Source: Sphingomonas crocodyli
GTDB lineage: Bacteria; Pseudomonadota; Alphaproteobacteria; Sphingomonadales; Sphingomonadaceae
NCBI RefSeq assembly: GCF_004005865.1
Contig: NZ_SACN01000001.1
Location: 434,001 to 498,000 of the forward strand
Reading direction: 5' to 3'
Length of the DNA: 64,000 bases
This document shows, one piece after another, positions 56,938 to 64,000 of this stretch. Below the pieces are notes generated by a model. It made no database searches. It was not told the DNA's origin and saw only the letters and a list, made by a program, of their open reading frames with translations. Both the position numbers and the translations under genes were made by a program. The first letter of the stretch is position 1. The number at the start of each line of letters is the position of its first letter.

Positions 56938-57918
56938 TTAGCTCCGCCGCCTCTCGTAGATTTCCAGCCGGTCGCCGCCCAGCGCGCGCATGTCAACCAT
57001 CTGCCAGCGGCCATGCGCCTGCAAAAGATCGGTCAGGCCGATATCGCCCAGCGTCCGCGCCGCCCCGATCAGGATCGGCGCGCGATAGACAGCCAGGCGA
57101 TCGATCAGATCGGCGGACAGGAAGGCGGCGGCGGCACCCGCGCCGCCCTCGACCATCAGATGATCGCCGGGCAGCGATGCGATGTCGTTCGGCGATGCGA
57201 TGTGGAGCCAGCCTTCGGGTAATCCCTCGGCGTGCGCGCTCAGCAAAACGGGGCGGGGGCTGCGCGCCTCCAGTCCGGCGACGCGGACGTCGAGCTTCGG
57301 CGCATCGGCGGCAAGCGTGCCGCGCCCGACGAGGATCAGTTCGTGGCGCGCGCGTTCGACATGGGCGTGGGCGCGCGCGGCCGGGCCGGTGATCCAGCGG
57401 CTGCGCCCATCGTCCATCGCGAGGCCGCCGTCGATCGACAGGCCCATCTTCAGCGTCACCTGCGGCCGCCCGGTTGCGAGGCGCGTCAGGAAACCCGCCA
57501 TCGATGCGCGGCATGCCGCCGCCTCGACGCCTTCGGTCACGGCGATCCCGGCGGCGCGCAGCCGTTCGGCGCCCTGGCCGTTGGTGCGCGGATCGGGATC
57601 GCCCGCGCCGATCACGACGCGCTCCGGGCGCGCCACCGCGAGCAGATCGGAACAGGCGGGGCCGCGCTCCGACACATGCGCGCAGGGCTCGAGCGTTGCA
57701 TAGACGGTCGACCCGGCAATATCGCCGCCGGCATCGGCGATCGCCGCCGCCTCGGCATGGGGGCGGCCGCCGGGCTGGGTCCAGCCGCGCCCGATCACGC
57801 GGCCGTCGCGCACGATGATGCAACCGACATTGGGATTGGGCGCGGTCAGCCCGCGCGTGCGCCCGGCCAGCGCGATCGCGGCCGCCATCCAGCGCGAATC
57901 ATCAGCCGGCTTGCTCAA
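56938..57918 (-). CDS. ribD: Bifunctional deaminase/reductase of riboflavin synthesis
   Basis: Deaminates and then reduces the ribosylamino-pyrimidine. The N-terminal deaminase has the catalytic HAE in PHAEAAAIAD and zinc cysteines in LEPCAHVSERGPACSD; the first conserved stretch is TAPNPNVGCIIV. The C-terminal reductase has LKMGLSIDG, SRWITGPAARAHAH, VGRGTLAADAPKLDVR and VEGGAGAAAAF. 326 aa. It overlaps the upstream 108-aa gene by four bases. Confidence 0.96.
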   Translation of the reverse strand: MSKPADDSRWMAAAIALAGRTRGLTAPNPNVGCIIVRDGRVIGRGWTQPGGRPHAEAAAIADAGGDIAGSTVYATLEPCAHVSERGPACSDLLAVARPERVVIGAGDPDPRTNGQGAERLRAAGIAVTEGVEAAACRASMAGFLTRLATGRPQVTLKMGLSIDGGLAMDDGRSRWITGPAARAHAHVERARHELILVGRGTLAADAPKLDVRVAGLEARSPRPVLLSAHAEGLPEGWLHIASPNDIASLPGDHLMVEGGAGAAAAFLSADLIDRLAVYRAPILIGAARTLGDIGLTDLLQAHGRWQMVDMRALGGDRLEIYERRRS

Positions 57919-58241
57919 TTCTTGGTGTCGATGCCGAGCCGGTCGGCCAGCCGCTGATATTGCTTGCGCCGTTCCTCGCGCTTGGCGTCGAGGATCTTCT
58001 GGTCGGCGATATTCTGCTTCTCGATCTCGGCGTCGGTGCGGTCGGGCTTGTAGAGCTGGACGTAGATCATCCGCTTTTGCGGCTTGGCGAGCAGCGAGTC
58101 ATGATAGAAGCCGGCGATGATGATGCACGGCATGATGATCGCCAGAATGCCGAACAGCAGCTTGTGCCGCTGATCGCCTTTCAGGAACGCCTTGAAGTCG
58201 GCCAGGAGTGCGCTCGGGCGCGAAGGACGGGGGATCGCCAT
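57915..58241 (-). CDS. Small membrane protein, 108 aa
   Basis: One TM helix (LLFGILAIIMPCIIIAGFYHD) at about 29-49, then a basic, coiled-coil-like C-terminus (DAEIEKQNIADQKILDAKREERRKQ, in part). I do not recognise the family. The stop overlaps the ribD start (ATGA), so it leads the riboflavin operon, although there is no evidence that it takes part in flavin metabolism. Confidence 0.75.
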   Translation of the reverse strand: MAIPRPSRPSALLADFKAFLKGDQRHKLLFGILAIIMPCIIIAGFYHDSLLAKPQKRMIYVQLYKPDRTDAEIEKQNIADQKILDAKREERRKQYQRLADRLGIDTKN

Positions 58242-58286
58242 AGGTCGCCCAAGATAGGGCGATCCCCCGCCGCGCGCTAGACCGGC

Positions 58287-58925
58287 TTATTCGACCAGCT
58301 TGAAACGCACCGTCAGCGTCCGCCAGCTTTCGGTCGCGACGCCATCCCGCGTGGCGGCGCGGAACCGCCAGTAACGCAGCGCCTGCCGTTCGGTCGCCGC
58401 GAAGAAGGCGGGATCGGTCGCGTTGACCTGCACCACCTGCCGCACGCGCCCGTCGGTGCCGATCAGGATGCGGACCGTTGCGAAGCCTTCGGTCCCCGCA
58501 CGCGCCATCGCGGCGGGATAATCGGGCTGGAAGCGGCCGGCGGCGGCCGGATCCATCCGCGCCTCGACGAAGACGGGTTCGGCGATCACGGTCTGGGTGG
58601 GGATCACCACGTCGGTCACGCCGCTCGACGGCGGATCGATCGGCTTGGCCAGGATGTCGGTCTGCGACAGGCGGGGCAGTTCGACGATCGTCGGGGTCGT
58701 CGCGCGGGGCGTCTCGGCCTCCTTGCGCGCGGGCGGCGGGTTTTCGGGCGGAATCGTCTCGGGGGGAACGGTGTAGGTGCCGGTGTCGATGAAGACCGGC
58801 GGACGAATGACCTCGGTCTTTACCAGTGCCAGCGCGAGGATGGCGGCGGCGTGCCCGGCGATGACGATCGCAAGGCCGGTCTTGCTGCCTTTGGTACGGG
58901 TGTCGAGAAAGCCTTCACTGTGCAT
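58287..58925 (-). CDS. TonB family energy-transducer protein
   Basis: A 212-aa protein with one N-terminal TM helix (GLAIVIAGHAAAILALAL), a proline-rich spacer (PPETIPPENPPPARKEAE) and a C-terminal TonB domain (FQPDYPAAMARAGTEGFATV in part, ILIGTDGRVRQVVQVNATDP in part, QALRYWRFRAATRDG). The His in the TM helix is typical of TonB. It transmits energy from ExbBD to outer-membrane receptors; exbBD are not in view. The ATG at 58925 has AAGGAG six bases upstream and is preferred to the ATG two codons earlier. Confidence 0.93.
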   Translation of the reverse strand: MHSEGFLDTRTKGSKTGLAIVIAGHAAAILALALVKTEVIRPPVFIDTGTYTVPPETIPPENPPPARKEAETPRATTPTIVELPRLSQTDILAKPIDPPSSGVTDVVIPTQTVIAEPVFVEARMDPAAAGRFQPDYPAAMARAGTEGFATVRILIGTDGRVRQVVQVNATDPAFFAATERQALRYWRFRAATRDGVATESWRTLTVRFKLVE

Positions 58926-59140
58926 GACCATCTCCTTCTCCTGGCGGCCGCATGTCTCCGCGGTTCGCCGAAGAAAATGATACAGCGTCACCTATCCTAT
59001 AGCGCGCCAAAATCTTTCGCCGTAACGATTGGCGGCCTTTGCCATATCAGTGGCGTAATTTCCCAAATCTTGGGGATGATGCGGCGCCGCTATCGAGAGA
59101 ATATCGGAAAATTCCCAGCAAAACCGGCTTAGACGAAAGT

Positions 59141-59156
59141 TGGCACGGCTGATGCA
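59141..59156 (+). promoter_or_regulatory. Sigma-54 promoter (-24/-12)
   Basis: TGGCACGGCTGATGCA matches the sigma-54 consensus TGGCACG-N4-TTGCA with one change (ATGCA). The invariant GG and GC are ten bases apart. The expected start is about 12 bases after the GC, leaving a short leader to the ATG at 59208. About 70 bases upstream, CCCAAATCTTGGG (59062-59074) is a candidate activator-binding palindrome. rpoN is in this same window. Confidence 0.75.
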
Positions 59157-59207
59157 ATCCCTTCGGCATCGGCCGCCGCGGCGACCGGCAGATGAAGGAG
59201 ACAGACG

Positions 59208-59363
59208 ATGACCCGCACCAACGAGATGAGCGATACGAAGCGCATCCTGATCGCGCTGGGCGGCGGCCTGCTGTTCAGCCTCGCCTGCCTGACCGCCGCG
59301 ATCGGCCCGGCCAACGCCACCGCTTCGGCGCCCGCCGCCGCCAGCCGCGTGGCCCTGCTCTAA
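59208..59363 (+). CDS. Very small membrane protein (51 aa) before pspC
   Basis: Too short for most ORF cut-offs, but well supported: AAGGAG lies eight bases before the ATG, and a sigma-54 promoter lies just upstream. Translation begins MTRTNEMSDTKRILIA and has one hydrophobic helix (ILIALGGGLLFSLACLTAAIG), then an Ala-rich tail ending SRVALL. It could be a lipoprotein-like or single-TM stress protein. The stop is 24 bases before pspC. No family known to me. Confidence 0.7.
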   Translation: MTRTNEMSDTKRILIALGGGLLFSLACLTAAIGPANATASAPAAASRVALL

Positions 59364-59387
59364 CTCCACCCGCGAAGGGGAATTGCC

Positions 59388-59585
59388 ATGAACGCTTCCA
59401 ACCGTTTCCGCCTCAACAAGACCGACGGCAAGATCATGGGCGTCTGCGCCGGCCTCGCCGACTTCACCGGCGTCGACGCGACGTGGATCCGTATCGCGAC
59501 CGTGCTGCTCACGCTGTGCGGCGTCGGCTCGACGATCCTGCTTTATCTGCTCGTGGGTCTGATCGCCCCCGCCATCCGCTACTGA
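59388..59585 (+). CDS. pspC: PspC domain protein
   Basis: A 65-aa protein of the phage-shock-protein C family. The motif KIMGVCAGLADFTGVDATWIR (in part) and the following TM helix IATVLLTLCGVGSTILLYLLVGL (in part) are diagnostic. PspC is an inner-membrane sensor of envelope stress. The sigma-54 promoter upstream fits the classical PspF/sigma-54 control of psp genes. pspA and pspF are not visible here. The end overlaps the convergent Lon-N-type gene by seven bases. Confidence 0.92.
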   Translation: MNASNRFRLNKTDGKIMGVCAGLADFTGVDATWIRIATVLLTLCGVGSTILLYLLVGLIAPAIRY

Positions 59586-60205
59586 AGCGTGGCGTCATCG
59601 TCGTCGTTGCGACGGAAGAAGCCGAGGAACTGGGTTAGCAGCTCGGCCCTTTCGTCCAGCGATACCGACTCCAGCAACGCCTGCTTGGCGGCGGGATCGA
59701 AGGGGGCGATCTGCGCGATCGCGTTCACGAGGGTTTCGTCGTCGAGCCGGCTTACCGACGTCCAGTCGATCGCATAGCCCCGCGCATCGGCGAAGCGCCG
59801 CGCCTCCTGCTCCACGGCCGCGCGCACGATGCTCGGCAGCGGCTCGGGCTCCTCGGCGTCAGCAAAGCCGCTGATATCGCCCTCGACCTGTCGGAAGGGC
59901 GTGGTGACGTCCAGTTCGCGCAGGATGCGGAAGCGGCTGATCCCCTCCAGGATGATGTCGAACCGCCCGTCGTCGTGGCTCTTCACCTCGCGGATATGCC
60001 CGATGCAGCCGACGTCGAACAGGCGCGGCGGTTCGGCCTCGTCGCGCGGCTGGATCATCGCGATCCGCCGGTCGCGGGCCAGCGCGTCAGACACCATCGC
60101 GCGATAGCGCGGCTCGAAAATGTGGAGCGGTAACAAGCTGCGCGGAAAGAGCAGCGCCCCCGTCAGCGGAAAGATCGACAGCCTTTGCCCCGTCCGCGTC
60201 GCCAT
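59579..60205 (-). CDS. Lon-protease substrate-binding (LON N) domain protein
   Basis: A 208-aa stand-alone LON-N (PUA-like) protein without ATPase or protease domains. Motifs are LSIFPLTGALLFPRSLLPLHIFEPRY (given in parts), VGCIGHIREVKSHDDGRF (in part) and GISRFRILREL. Such proteins are common in alphaproteobacteria; the biochemical role is unsettled. It follows the CnoX gene by 17 bases on the same strand and may be co-transcribed with it. Confidence 0.9.
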   Translation of the reverse strand: MATRTGQRLSIFPLTGALLFPRSLLPLHIFEPRYRAMVSDALARDRRIAMIQPRDEAEPPRLFDVGCIGHIREVKSHDDGRFDIILEGISRFRILRELDVTTPFRQVEGDISGFADAEEPEPLPSIVRAAVEQEARRFADARGYAIDWTSVSRLDDETLVNAIAQIAPFDPAAKQALLESVSLDERAELLTQFLGFFRRNDDDDATLQ

Positions 60206-60222
60206 CGCCCCGCTCCTCGGCC

Positions 60223-61134
60223 TCAGGTGAACAGGATCGCCGAGAGGCGCCGGCGCTGATCGCGGACCCACGGATCCTCAAGGCCGACGACTTCGAGCAA
60301 CTTGAGCAGCCGCTGCCGCGCCGCATCCTCGTTCCACGTCCGATCGCGCGCGATGATTTCGAGCAGCTGATCGGCCGCGCCGTCGCGGTCGTTCGCGGCC
60401 ATCAGGCCGCCCGCCAGTTCGTAGCGCGCTTCATGATCGTCGGGATTGGCCGCGATGCGCGCGCGCAGCGGATCGAGGTCGTCGACCGGGGTCGCCTCCC
60501 GCGCCAGCGCGATCGCCGATTGGGCGCGCGCGATTGCAGCATCCTTGGCGATGTCGGCCGGCAGATCGGCGAGCAGCGCGTCGGCGGCATCGATCTGCCC
60601 CGCGGCCACCAGCGCGCGCGCATGGCCCGACAGCACCTGCGGATTGTCGGGCGCCATCTCGGCGATCTGGCTGAACACCGAAAGCGCACGTTCGACGTCG
60701 CCGGCCTCCAGCACCTCCTCGCCCATCGCGATCAGCGGGGCGATATCCTGCGCCAGCTGCCCGGCCGTGCTTTCGACGGGCAACTGCCGCAAAATCTGGT
60801 CGAGCATCTGGGTCAGCTGCCCCTCGGTGCGCGCATTGGTCAGATCGGCGACCAGCTGCCCCTGGAACATCGCATAGACGGTGGGGATCGATTGGACGCG
60901 GAACTGCGCCGCGATCATTTTCTGCTCGTCGACGTTGATCTTCGCCAGGATCACGCCCTTGTCGGCATAATCGGCGGCGACCTTTTCGAGCACCGGGGTC
61001 AGCTGTTTGCACGGCCCGCACCATTCGGCCCAGAAATCGACGATCACGAGCGAGGTCATGGAAGGTTCGACGATATCGCGCTTGAACGCCTCGATCGCCT
61101 CCTTGTCCGCCGCGCTCATACCCAGGGTCGCCAC
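60223..61134 (-). CDS. cnoX: Thioredoxin-TPR co-chaperone (CnoX/YbbN)
   Basis: A 303-aa protein with an N-terminal thioredoxin fold (VDFWAEWCGPCKQLTPVLE, in part; SIPTVYAMFQG) and C-terminal TPR-like repeats (EEVLEAGDVERALSVFSQIA and following, in part). CnoX protects clients for the GroEL and DnaK chaperones. Unlike the E. coli protein, this one has the full CGPC redox centre, as in Caulobacter, and so can be a redox-active version. Confidence 0.92.
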   Translation of the reverse strand: MATLGMSAADKEAIEAFKRDIVEPSMTSLVIVDFWAEWCGPCKQLTPVLEKVAADYADKGVILAKINVDEQKMIAAQFRVQSIPTVYAMFQGQLVADLTNARTEGQLTQMLDQILRQLPVESTAGQLAQDIAPLIAMGEEVLEAGDVERALSVFSQIAEMAPDNPQVLSGHARALVAAGQIDAADALLADLPADIAKDAAIARAQSAIALAREATPVDDLDPLRARIAANPDDHEARYELAGGLMAANDRDGAADQLLEIIARDRTWNEDAARQRLLKLLEVVGLEDPWVRDQRRRLSAILFT

Positions 61135-61303
61135 CTGCTCGTCTCCCGATCGTTCATCGCACTGAATGTGGGGCGCATATCCGCCATGCCAAGGGCGGTT
61201 GCAACCTTGCGCATTTTTCCTGCCGAATCAGCTTGCGCACCTCAAACACCCACGCTAAACGCCGCGCCTCACACAGCGGGTTCGCCCGCTGGTCAGCGCC
61301 AGA

Positions 61304-61378
61304 GCGGGCGTAGCTCAGGGGTAGAGCACAACCTTGCCAAGGTTGGGGTCGAGGGTTCGAATCCCTTCGCCCGCTCCA
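61304..61378 (+). tRNA. tRNA-Gly (GCC)
   Basis: The acceptor arms GCGGGCG and CGCCCGC pair and are followed by encoded TCCA. The D-arm TAGCTCAGGGGTAGAGCA, the anticodon stem ACCTT-GCC-AAGGT, and the T-arm GAGGGTTCGAATCCCTT are complete. The anticodon is GCC. Confidence 0.97.
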
Positions 61379-61447
61379 GCGATCCACTATGGGATCGCTC
61401 TTTCCGATCAGGTTTAGGATAGGTGCGATCGCACCGGCGGCCGGGGT

Positions 61448-61681
61448 TCAGCCTTTGCCGTCGCGGCCCATATCCTCGCCCTTGTGGTCGCCGAAGCCGG
61501 AAGCGCGCATCTCCGAATCGTCGTCCGCCTCACGCGCTGTGGCGCGGGCGGGATCGACGGGATCGTCCGTCTGCGGTGTTGCTCCCCCTTTCGCCGCCGC
61601 GCCTGGGCGACCACCGGCATTGGCGAGGCGATCGGCGTCGGCCTTCGCGATTTCACCGGTCACGACATGTCCGTCTTCCAT
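61448..61681 (-). CDS. Small hydrophilic protein (77 aa) behind the hemerythrin gene
   Basis: Starts MEDGHVVTGEIAKADADRL with GAGGAGG six bases before the ATG, a strong RBS. It is polar and charged, without TM helices, ending GFGDHKGEDMGRDGKG. It begins ten bases after the hemerythrin gene stop, so it is probably co-translated. The 68 bases from its end to the tRNA contain nothing I can name. Function unknown; it resembles small stress-related proteins of sphingomonads only in composition. Confidence 0.65.
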   Translation of the reverse strand: MEDGHVVTGEIAKADADRLANAGGRPGAAAKGGATPQTDDPVDPARATAREADDDSEMRASGFGDHKGEDMGRDGKG

Positions 61682-61691
61682 CACAGCCTCC

Positions 61692-62483
61692 TCAGGCGAG
61701 CTTGAAGCCTTCCTTGTTGGCGACGGCGGTGAGCTTCGCATTGCCGGCGTCGCCCAGCGCGGCGTGCAGCTTCGGGAAGATCGCTTCCTCCTCCTCACGC
61801 ACATGCGCCTCGACATCGGCGCGGAAGGCGCTGACCTTCGACAGGAAGCCGGACGAATCCTTCGCCATCGCGTCGAGTTCGTAGAGATATTGTTTCACAT
61901 AGCCGTGATCGTGGTTGAGCTTGTCGGCGTCAGCCTTGTCGCCCCATTCGCGCAGCGCGGGATACAGGCTGTTTTCTTCCATGAAGGCATGTTTGCCCAG
62001 CGCATGGGCAAGCTGGGTGAGGAGCGTCGTGCGCTTGCCGGTTTCGCGGTCGCCGGTCTTCTCCAGCGCGTCGAACAGCGAGAGGGCGAGCTTATGGTCG
62101 GCCTTCACACCGTCCAGCCAGTCACCGGCGAGGGCGGTCGGCGCCTGCACGATCACCTTGCGGCCCAGATTGGCGGCCAGCCCCGCAACCAGCCCGATGG
62201 CGGCCGCGCCGACCAGCCCCGCCGTCCGGCCCGACGCCGCCTGCCTCGCATCGCGCGCGATGCCCGTGACGGCGCGGCGCGTGCGGGTCGTGGTGCGACG
62301 AGCGCGCTTGGCGCCGGCGTCAGCCGCCTTTTCGATCGAGGCGACCGCCTCGTGGCTCACTTCGGCGATCGGCGCGGTGATGCTGGCGATCTTGGCGGCG
62401 GCGGTCGCCGGCTTGGCGCGGCGGGCGCGCGGCGCGGCCTTGGGCGCGGTGGCCTTGCGGCGGGCGGTGGTGGTCTCGGTCAT
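61692..62483 (-). CDS. Hemerythrin domain protein
   Basis: A 263-aa protein. The N-terminal 115 residues are Ala/Arg-rich and basic, with a hydrophobic stretch (TAGLVGAAAIGLVAGLAANLG, in part). The C-terminal hemerythrin/HHE bundle has the iron ligands in DHKLALSLFDAL, LGKHAFMEENSLYPAL, NHDHGYVKQYLYEL and EAHVREEEEAIFPKL. Such proteins bind a di-iron centre and oxygen or NO. The MTETTT start at 62483 follows a candidate general-stress promoter at 62513-62537. A role in stress protection is inferred. Confidence 0.9.
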   Translation of the reverse strand: MTETTTARRKATAPKAAPRARRAKPATAAAKIASITAPIAEVSHEAVASIEKAADAGAKRARRTTTRTRRAVTGIARDARQAASGRTAGLVGAAAIGLVAGLAANLGRKVIVQAPTALAGDWLDGVKADHKLALSLFDALEKTGDRETGKRTTLLTQLAHALGKHAFMEENSLYPALREWGDKADADKLNHDHGYVKQYLYELDAMAKDSSGFLSKVSAFRADVEAHVREEEEAIFPKLHAALGDAGNAKLTAVANKEGFKLA

Positions 62484-62512
62484 GGACAAGCCTCCTGGAA
62501 ATTGGGAGGCTG

Positions 62513-62537
62513 AACCCATGCTCCATCGGCCAGTTCC
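62513..62537 (-). promoter_or_regulatory. Possible EcfG (general stress) promoter of the hemerythrin gene
   Basis: On the minus strand GGAAC and GGTT are separated by 16 bases; the EcfG consensus in sphingomonads is GGAAC-N16/17-CGTT. It ends about 30 bases upstream of the ATG at 62483. The match is short, so the chance of coincidence is real. Confidence 0.45.
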
Positions 62538-62577
62538 GGTCGTTTCGCCTGCGCTTGATGCAGGTTAGCGCGATAGA

Positions 62578-63297
62578 TCAGGCGGGGCCGGGATCGACAA
62601 ACAGATAGTCGGCGTCGAACTCTGCGGCGCGCTGGAGCTTTTCGAAATTGTCGATGTCGACGCGGCCGCTGCGGAAGGTGGCGAGGCCGCTTTCGCGCAA
62701 TTCCTTGAGCACGCGATTCACATGGACCGATGTGAGGCCCAGACATTCGGCAAGGTCGATCTGCGTCAGCGGGAATTCATATCCCCGATCGTCGGTCAGC
62801 CCGACGATCTTCATGCGGACGTACAGTTCGCAGAACAGATGCGCGGTGCGGGCCAGCGCGCTGCGACGGCCCAGCGAAACCTCCCACGCGCGATGGATCG
62901 CCGCATCGAGATTGGTTTCGAACCAGAACAGGCGGCCGAGGCGCGGATGCTCCTCGGTTATCCATTCGATCTCCTCATGCGGCACGATACTCACGGTACA
63001 GTCGGTCAGCGCCATGACGTCGTGGTCGAGCCGCTTGAGCATGAAGCTGTGCAGGTCGAGGAAGTCGCCGCTGATGTGGAGCGCGCTGATTTGCCGCCGG
63101 CCGTCGCGCATATCTTTGTAACGGCCCATCAGGCCTTCGATCAGCAGGGTCGAAAAATCGATCCGCTGGCCCTCGCGGATCTGCACCGTGCGGGCGGGAA
63201 CCTGCTTTATCGGCTGCGCGATCCGGCGGAGGACGGCCTCTTCCTCGGCACTGACCTCATGGCGGCGACGGAGCTTGAGCAGGAGGCGTTCGATCAT
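62578..63297 (-). CDS. Crp/Fnr family transcriptional regulator
   Basis: A 239-aa regulator with an N-terminal cNMP-type beta-roll (VQIREGQRIDFSTLLIEGLMG in part; ISGDFLDLHSFM) and a C-terminal HTH (FPLTQIDLAECLGLTSVHVNRVLKEL, in part). The cysteines needed for an FNR Fe-S cluster are absent at the N-terminus, so it is not a classical oxygen sensor. The signal is unknown. It is transcribed toward the hemerythrin gene, about 95 bases upstream of it, and is preceded by the DUF6894 gene. Confidence 0.92.
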   Translation of the reverse strand: MIERLLLKLRRRHEVSAEEEAVLRRIAQPIKQVPARTVQIREGQRIDFSTLLIEGLMGRYKDMRDGRRQISALHISGDFLDLHSFMLKRLDHDVMALTDCTVSIVPHEEIEWITEEHPRLGRLFWFETNLDAAIHRAWEVSLGRRSALARTAHLFCELYVRMKIVGLTDDRGYEFPLTQIDLAECLGLTSVHVNRVLKELRESGLATFRSGRVDIDNFEKLQRAAEFDADYLFVDPGPA

Positions 63298-63331
63298 CGG
63301 AGCGGATCCTTCGTCCCGTGTGTAGGGATCG

Positions 63332-63583
63332 TCACGCGGAAGGACCACTACGTATATCGATCACTTCGTCGAAGCGGACTTCGAACAGGACGTGCTGGTT
63401 TTCGTCGGCCACTTTCAGCACGCCGCCCAGATCGAGCCTGCCATGCGCCACTTCGTCGCGCAGGATCGATCTTATGCCCGTGACCGCCTGGGCCCGGGCC
63501 TCCTCAAGGCTGCCAAGTTCGACGCCTTCATCGTCATGGGTTTCGCCATTGCCGTTGAAGACATGGAAGAAGAAACGCGGCAT
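63332..63583 (-). CDS. DUF6894 family protein, 83 aa
   Basis: A small cytosolic protein starting MPRFFFHVFNGNGETHDDEG, the usual opening of the DUF6894 family. ELGSLEEARAQAVTGIRSIL (in part) and DENQHVLFEVRFDEVIDI (in part) complete the pattern. Members are widespread in sphingomonads and rhizobia and often lie near stress or Crp/Fnr regulators, as here. The activity is unknown. The ATG at 63583 gives the standard length; the longer open frame upstream is not conserved. Confidence 0.85.
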   Translation of the reverse strand: MPRFFFHVFNGNGETHDDEGVELGSLEEARAQAVTGIRSILRDEVAHGRLDLGGVLKVADENQHVLFEVRFDEVIDIRSGPSA

Positions 63584-63802
63584 TGCGGGATATCCTCCCG
63601 TCGGGTCCGGCGAACATGATCGCCAGACGGTTGATCTGATACGCAAAAACCCGCGTGTGACGGCTGGGTTGCAAATCATTTTTCCAAATTAATCTAGGGC
63701 AATCGCAAATGGACGCGACCCGGATACAGCTTCGCCATCGATTGGGAGCGGGCACCTGGGGGCAGGATGGTCCGCGCACCTTTTGGGGGCGCTTTGCCGA
63801 AT

Positions 63803-64000
63803 ATGTTGACGGACAGGTTGTTGAAGGGGCGGCGCGACGTCGTCCTCGATCCGAAGGAGCGGGCGGCGATCGAAGCCGCTATCAGCGAGGTCCGGTCGGT
63901 TCCCGCGCGCACGGTGTTGATCGAGGCGGGTGTCGCGGTGCGCCAGTGCGCCTTGCTCGTCGAAGGATCGATGTGCCGCTATATCGACGATCGCGATGGG
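63803..64000 (+). CDS. Crp/Fnr family transcriptional regulator, 3'-partial
   Basis: The final 66 codons before the window edge read MLTDRLLKGRRDVVLDPKER, then VPARTVLIEAGVAVRQCALLVEG (in part), MCRYIDDRDG. This is the start of a second Crp/Fnr-type beta-roll domain. It continues outside the window. It is divergent from the DUF6894 gene, with about 220 bases between them; those bases contain AT-rich sequence (TTGCAAATCATTTTTCCAAA) but no gene. Confidence 0.82.
   Translation, partial: MLTDRLLKGRRDVVLDPKERAAIEAAISEVRSVPARTVLIEAGVAVRQCALLVEGSMCRYIDDRDG

Overview
This is a contiguous chromosomal segment of a GC-rich alphaproteobacterium, most likely a Sphingomonas or a close relative in the Sphingomonadaceae. 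The assignment is an inference from protein families, not a computed phylogeny. It rests on the YghU-type glutathione transferase, COQ9, the alphaproteobacterial LexA box (GAAC-N7-GAAC) at uvrA, the sphingomonad-style dispersed palindromic repeats, and the housekeeping gene arrangement (lptC-lptA-lptB-rpoN). Genes are tightly packed on both strands, with many ATGA overlaps. Almost all long ORFs in the other frames are codon-bias shadows.

Layout. 1-8.8 kb: end of an M16 peptidase, gpmA-purE-purK (minus), a dienelactone-hydrolase-like gene, pyruvate kinase, and a small operon with an NTF2-like protein, a rhodanese and a DUF3237-like protein. 8.9-11.9 kb: the clearest accessory patch. It holds an orphan HTH-like protein, a HigBA-like toxin-antitoxin pair with a palindromic operator and a LexA-like box, and an AT-rich gene for an unrecognised coiled-coil, two-TM protein. 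11.9-17.2 kb: SOS-controlled uvrA, small membrane proteins, and a DNA methyltransferase gene that has lost its catalytic motif through an internal deletion and frameshift. 17.2-27.9 kb: LysR/aldo-keto reductase/alcohol dehydrogenase, a polytopic glycosyltransferase-like protein, cobalamin adenosyltransferase, nitroreductase/DoxX, and an overlapping ypfJ/histidine phosphatase/nnrD operon. 27.9-38.3 kb: tRNA-Pro, proline iminopeptidase, GST, argB, queuosine-precursor transporter, nucleoside transporter, a MerR/TipAS regulator with a textbook 19-bp-spacer promoter, 3-hydroxybutyryl-CoA dehydrogenase, queG, msrB and a glycine-rich double cold-shock protein. 38.6-46 kb: terC, an RNase D-like exonuclease, lptC-lptA-lptB, rpoN, prs, and a glutamyl-tRNA synthetase. 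46-52 kb: kpsS/kpsC capsule genes, then coq9-feoA-feoB-ssb on the minus strand. 52-58.9 kb: EamA transporter, Old-Yellow-Enzyme alkene reductase, the riboflavin operon ribD-ribE-ribBX-ribH, and a TonB-type protein. 58.9-64 kb: a sigma-54 promoter driving a small membrane protein and a PspC protein, a Lon-N-type protein, CnoX, tRNA-Gly, a hemerythrin stress gene, and two Crp/Fnr regulators around a DUF6894 protein.

The most interesting points are four. (1) RibB here carries an N-terminal XRE-type HTH and a RibA-like domain without zinc cysteines, and two related palindromes lie immediately upstream of its start. This looks like an enzyme that regulates its own operon. (2) The AT-rich coiled-coil membrane protein sits next to a TA module. 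(3) The methyltransferase is broken. (4) Several promoter architectures can be read directly: sigma-54 for the psp-like genes, a MerR leaderless promoter, and LexA boxes. No rRNA, CRISPR array, insertion sequence or integrase was seen.
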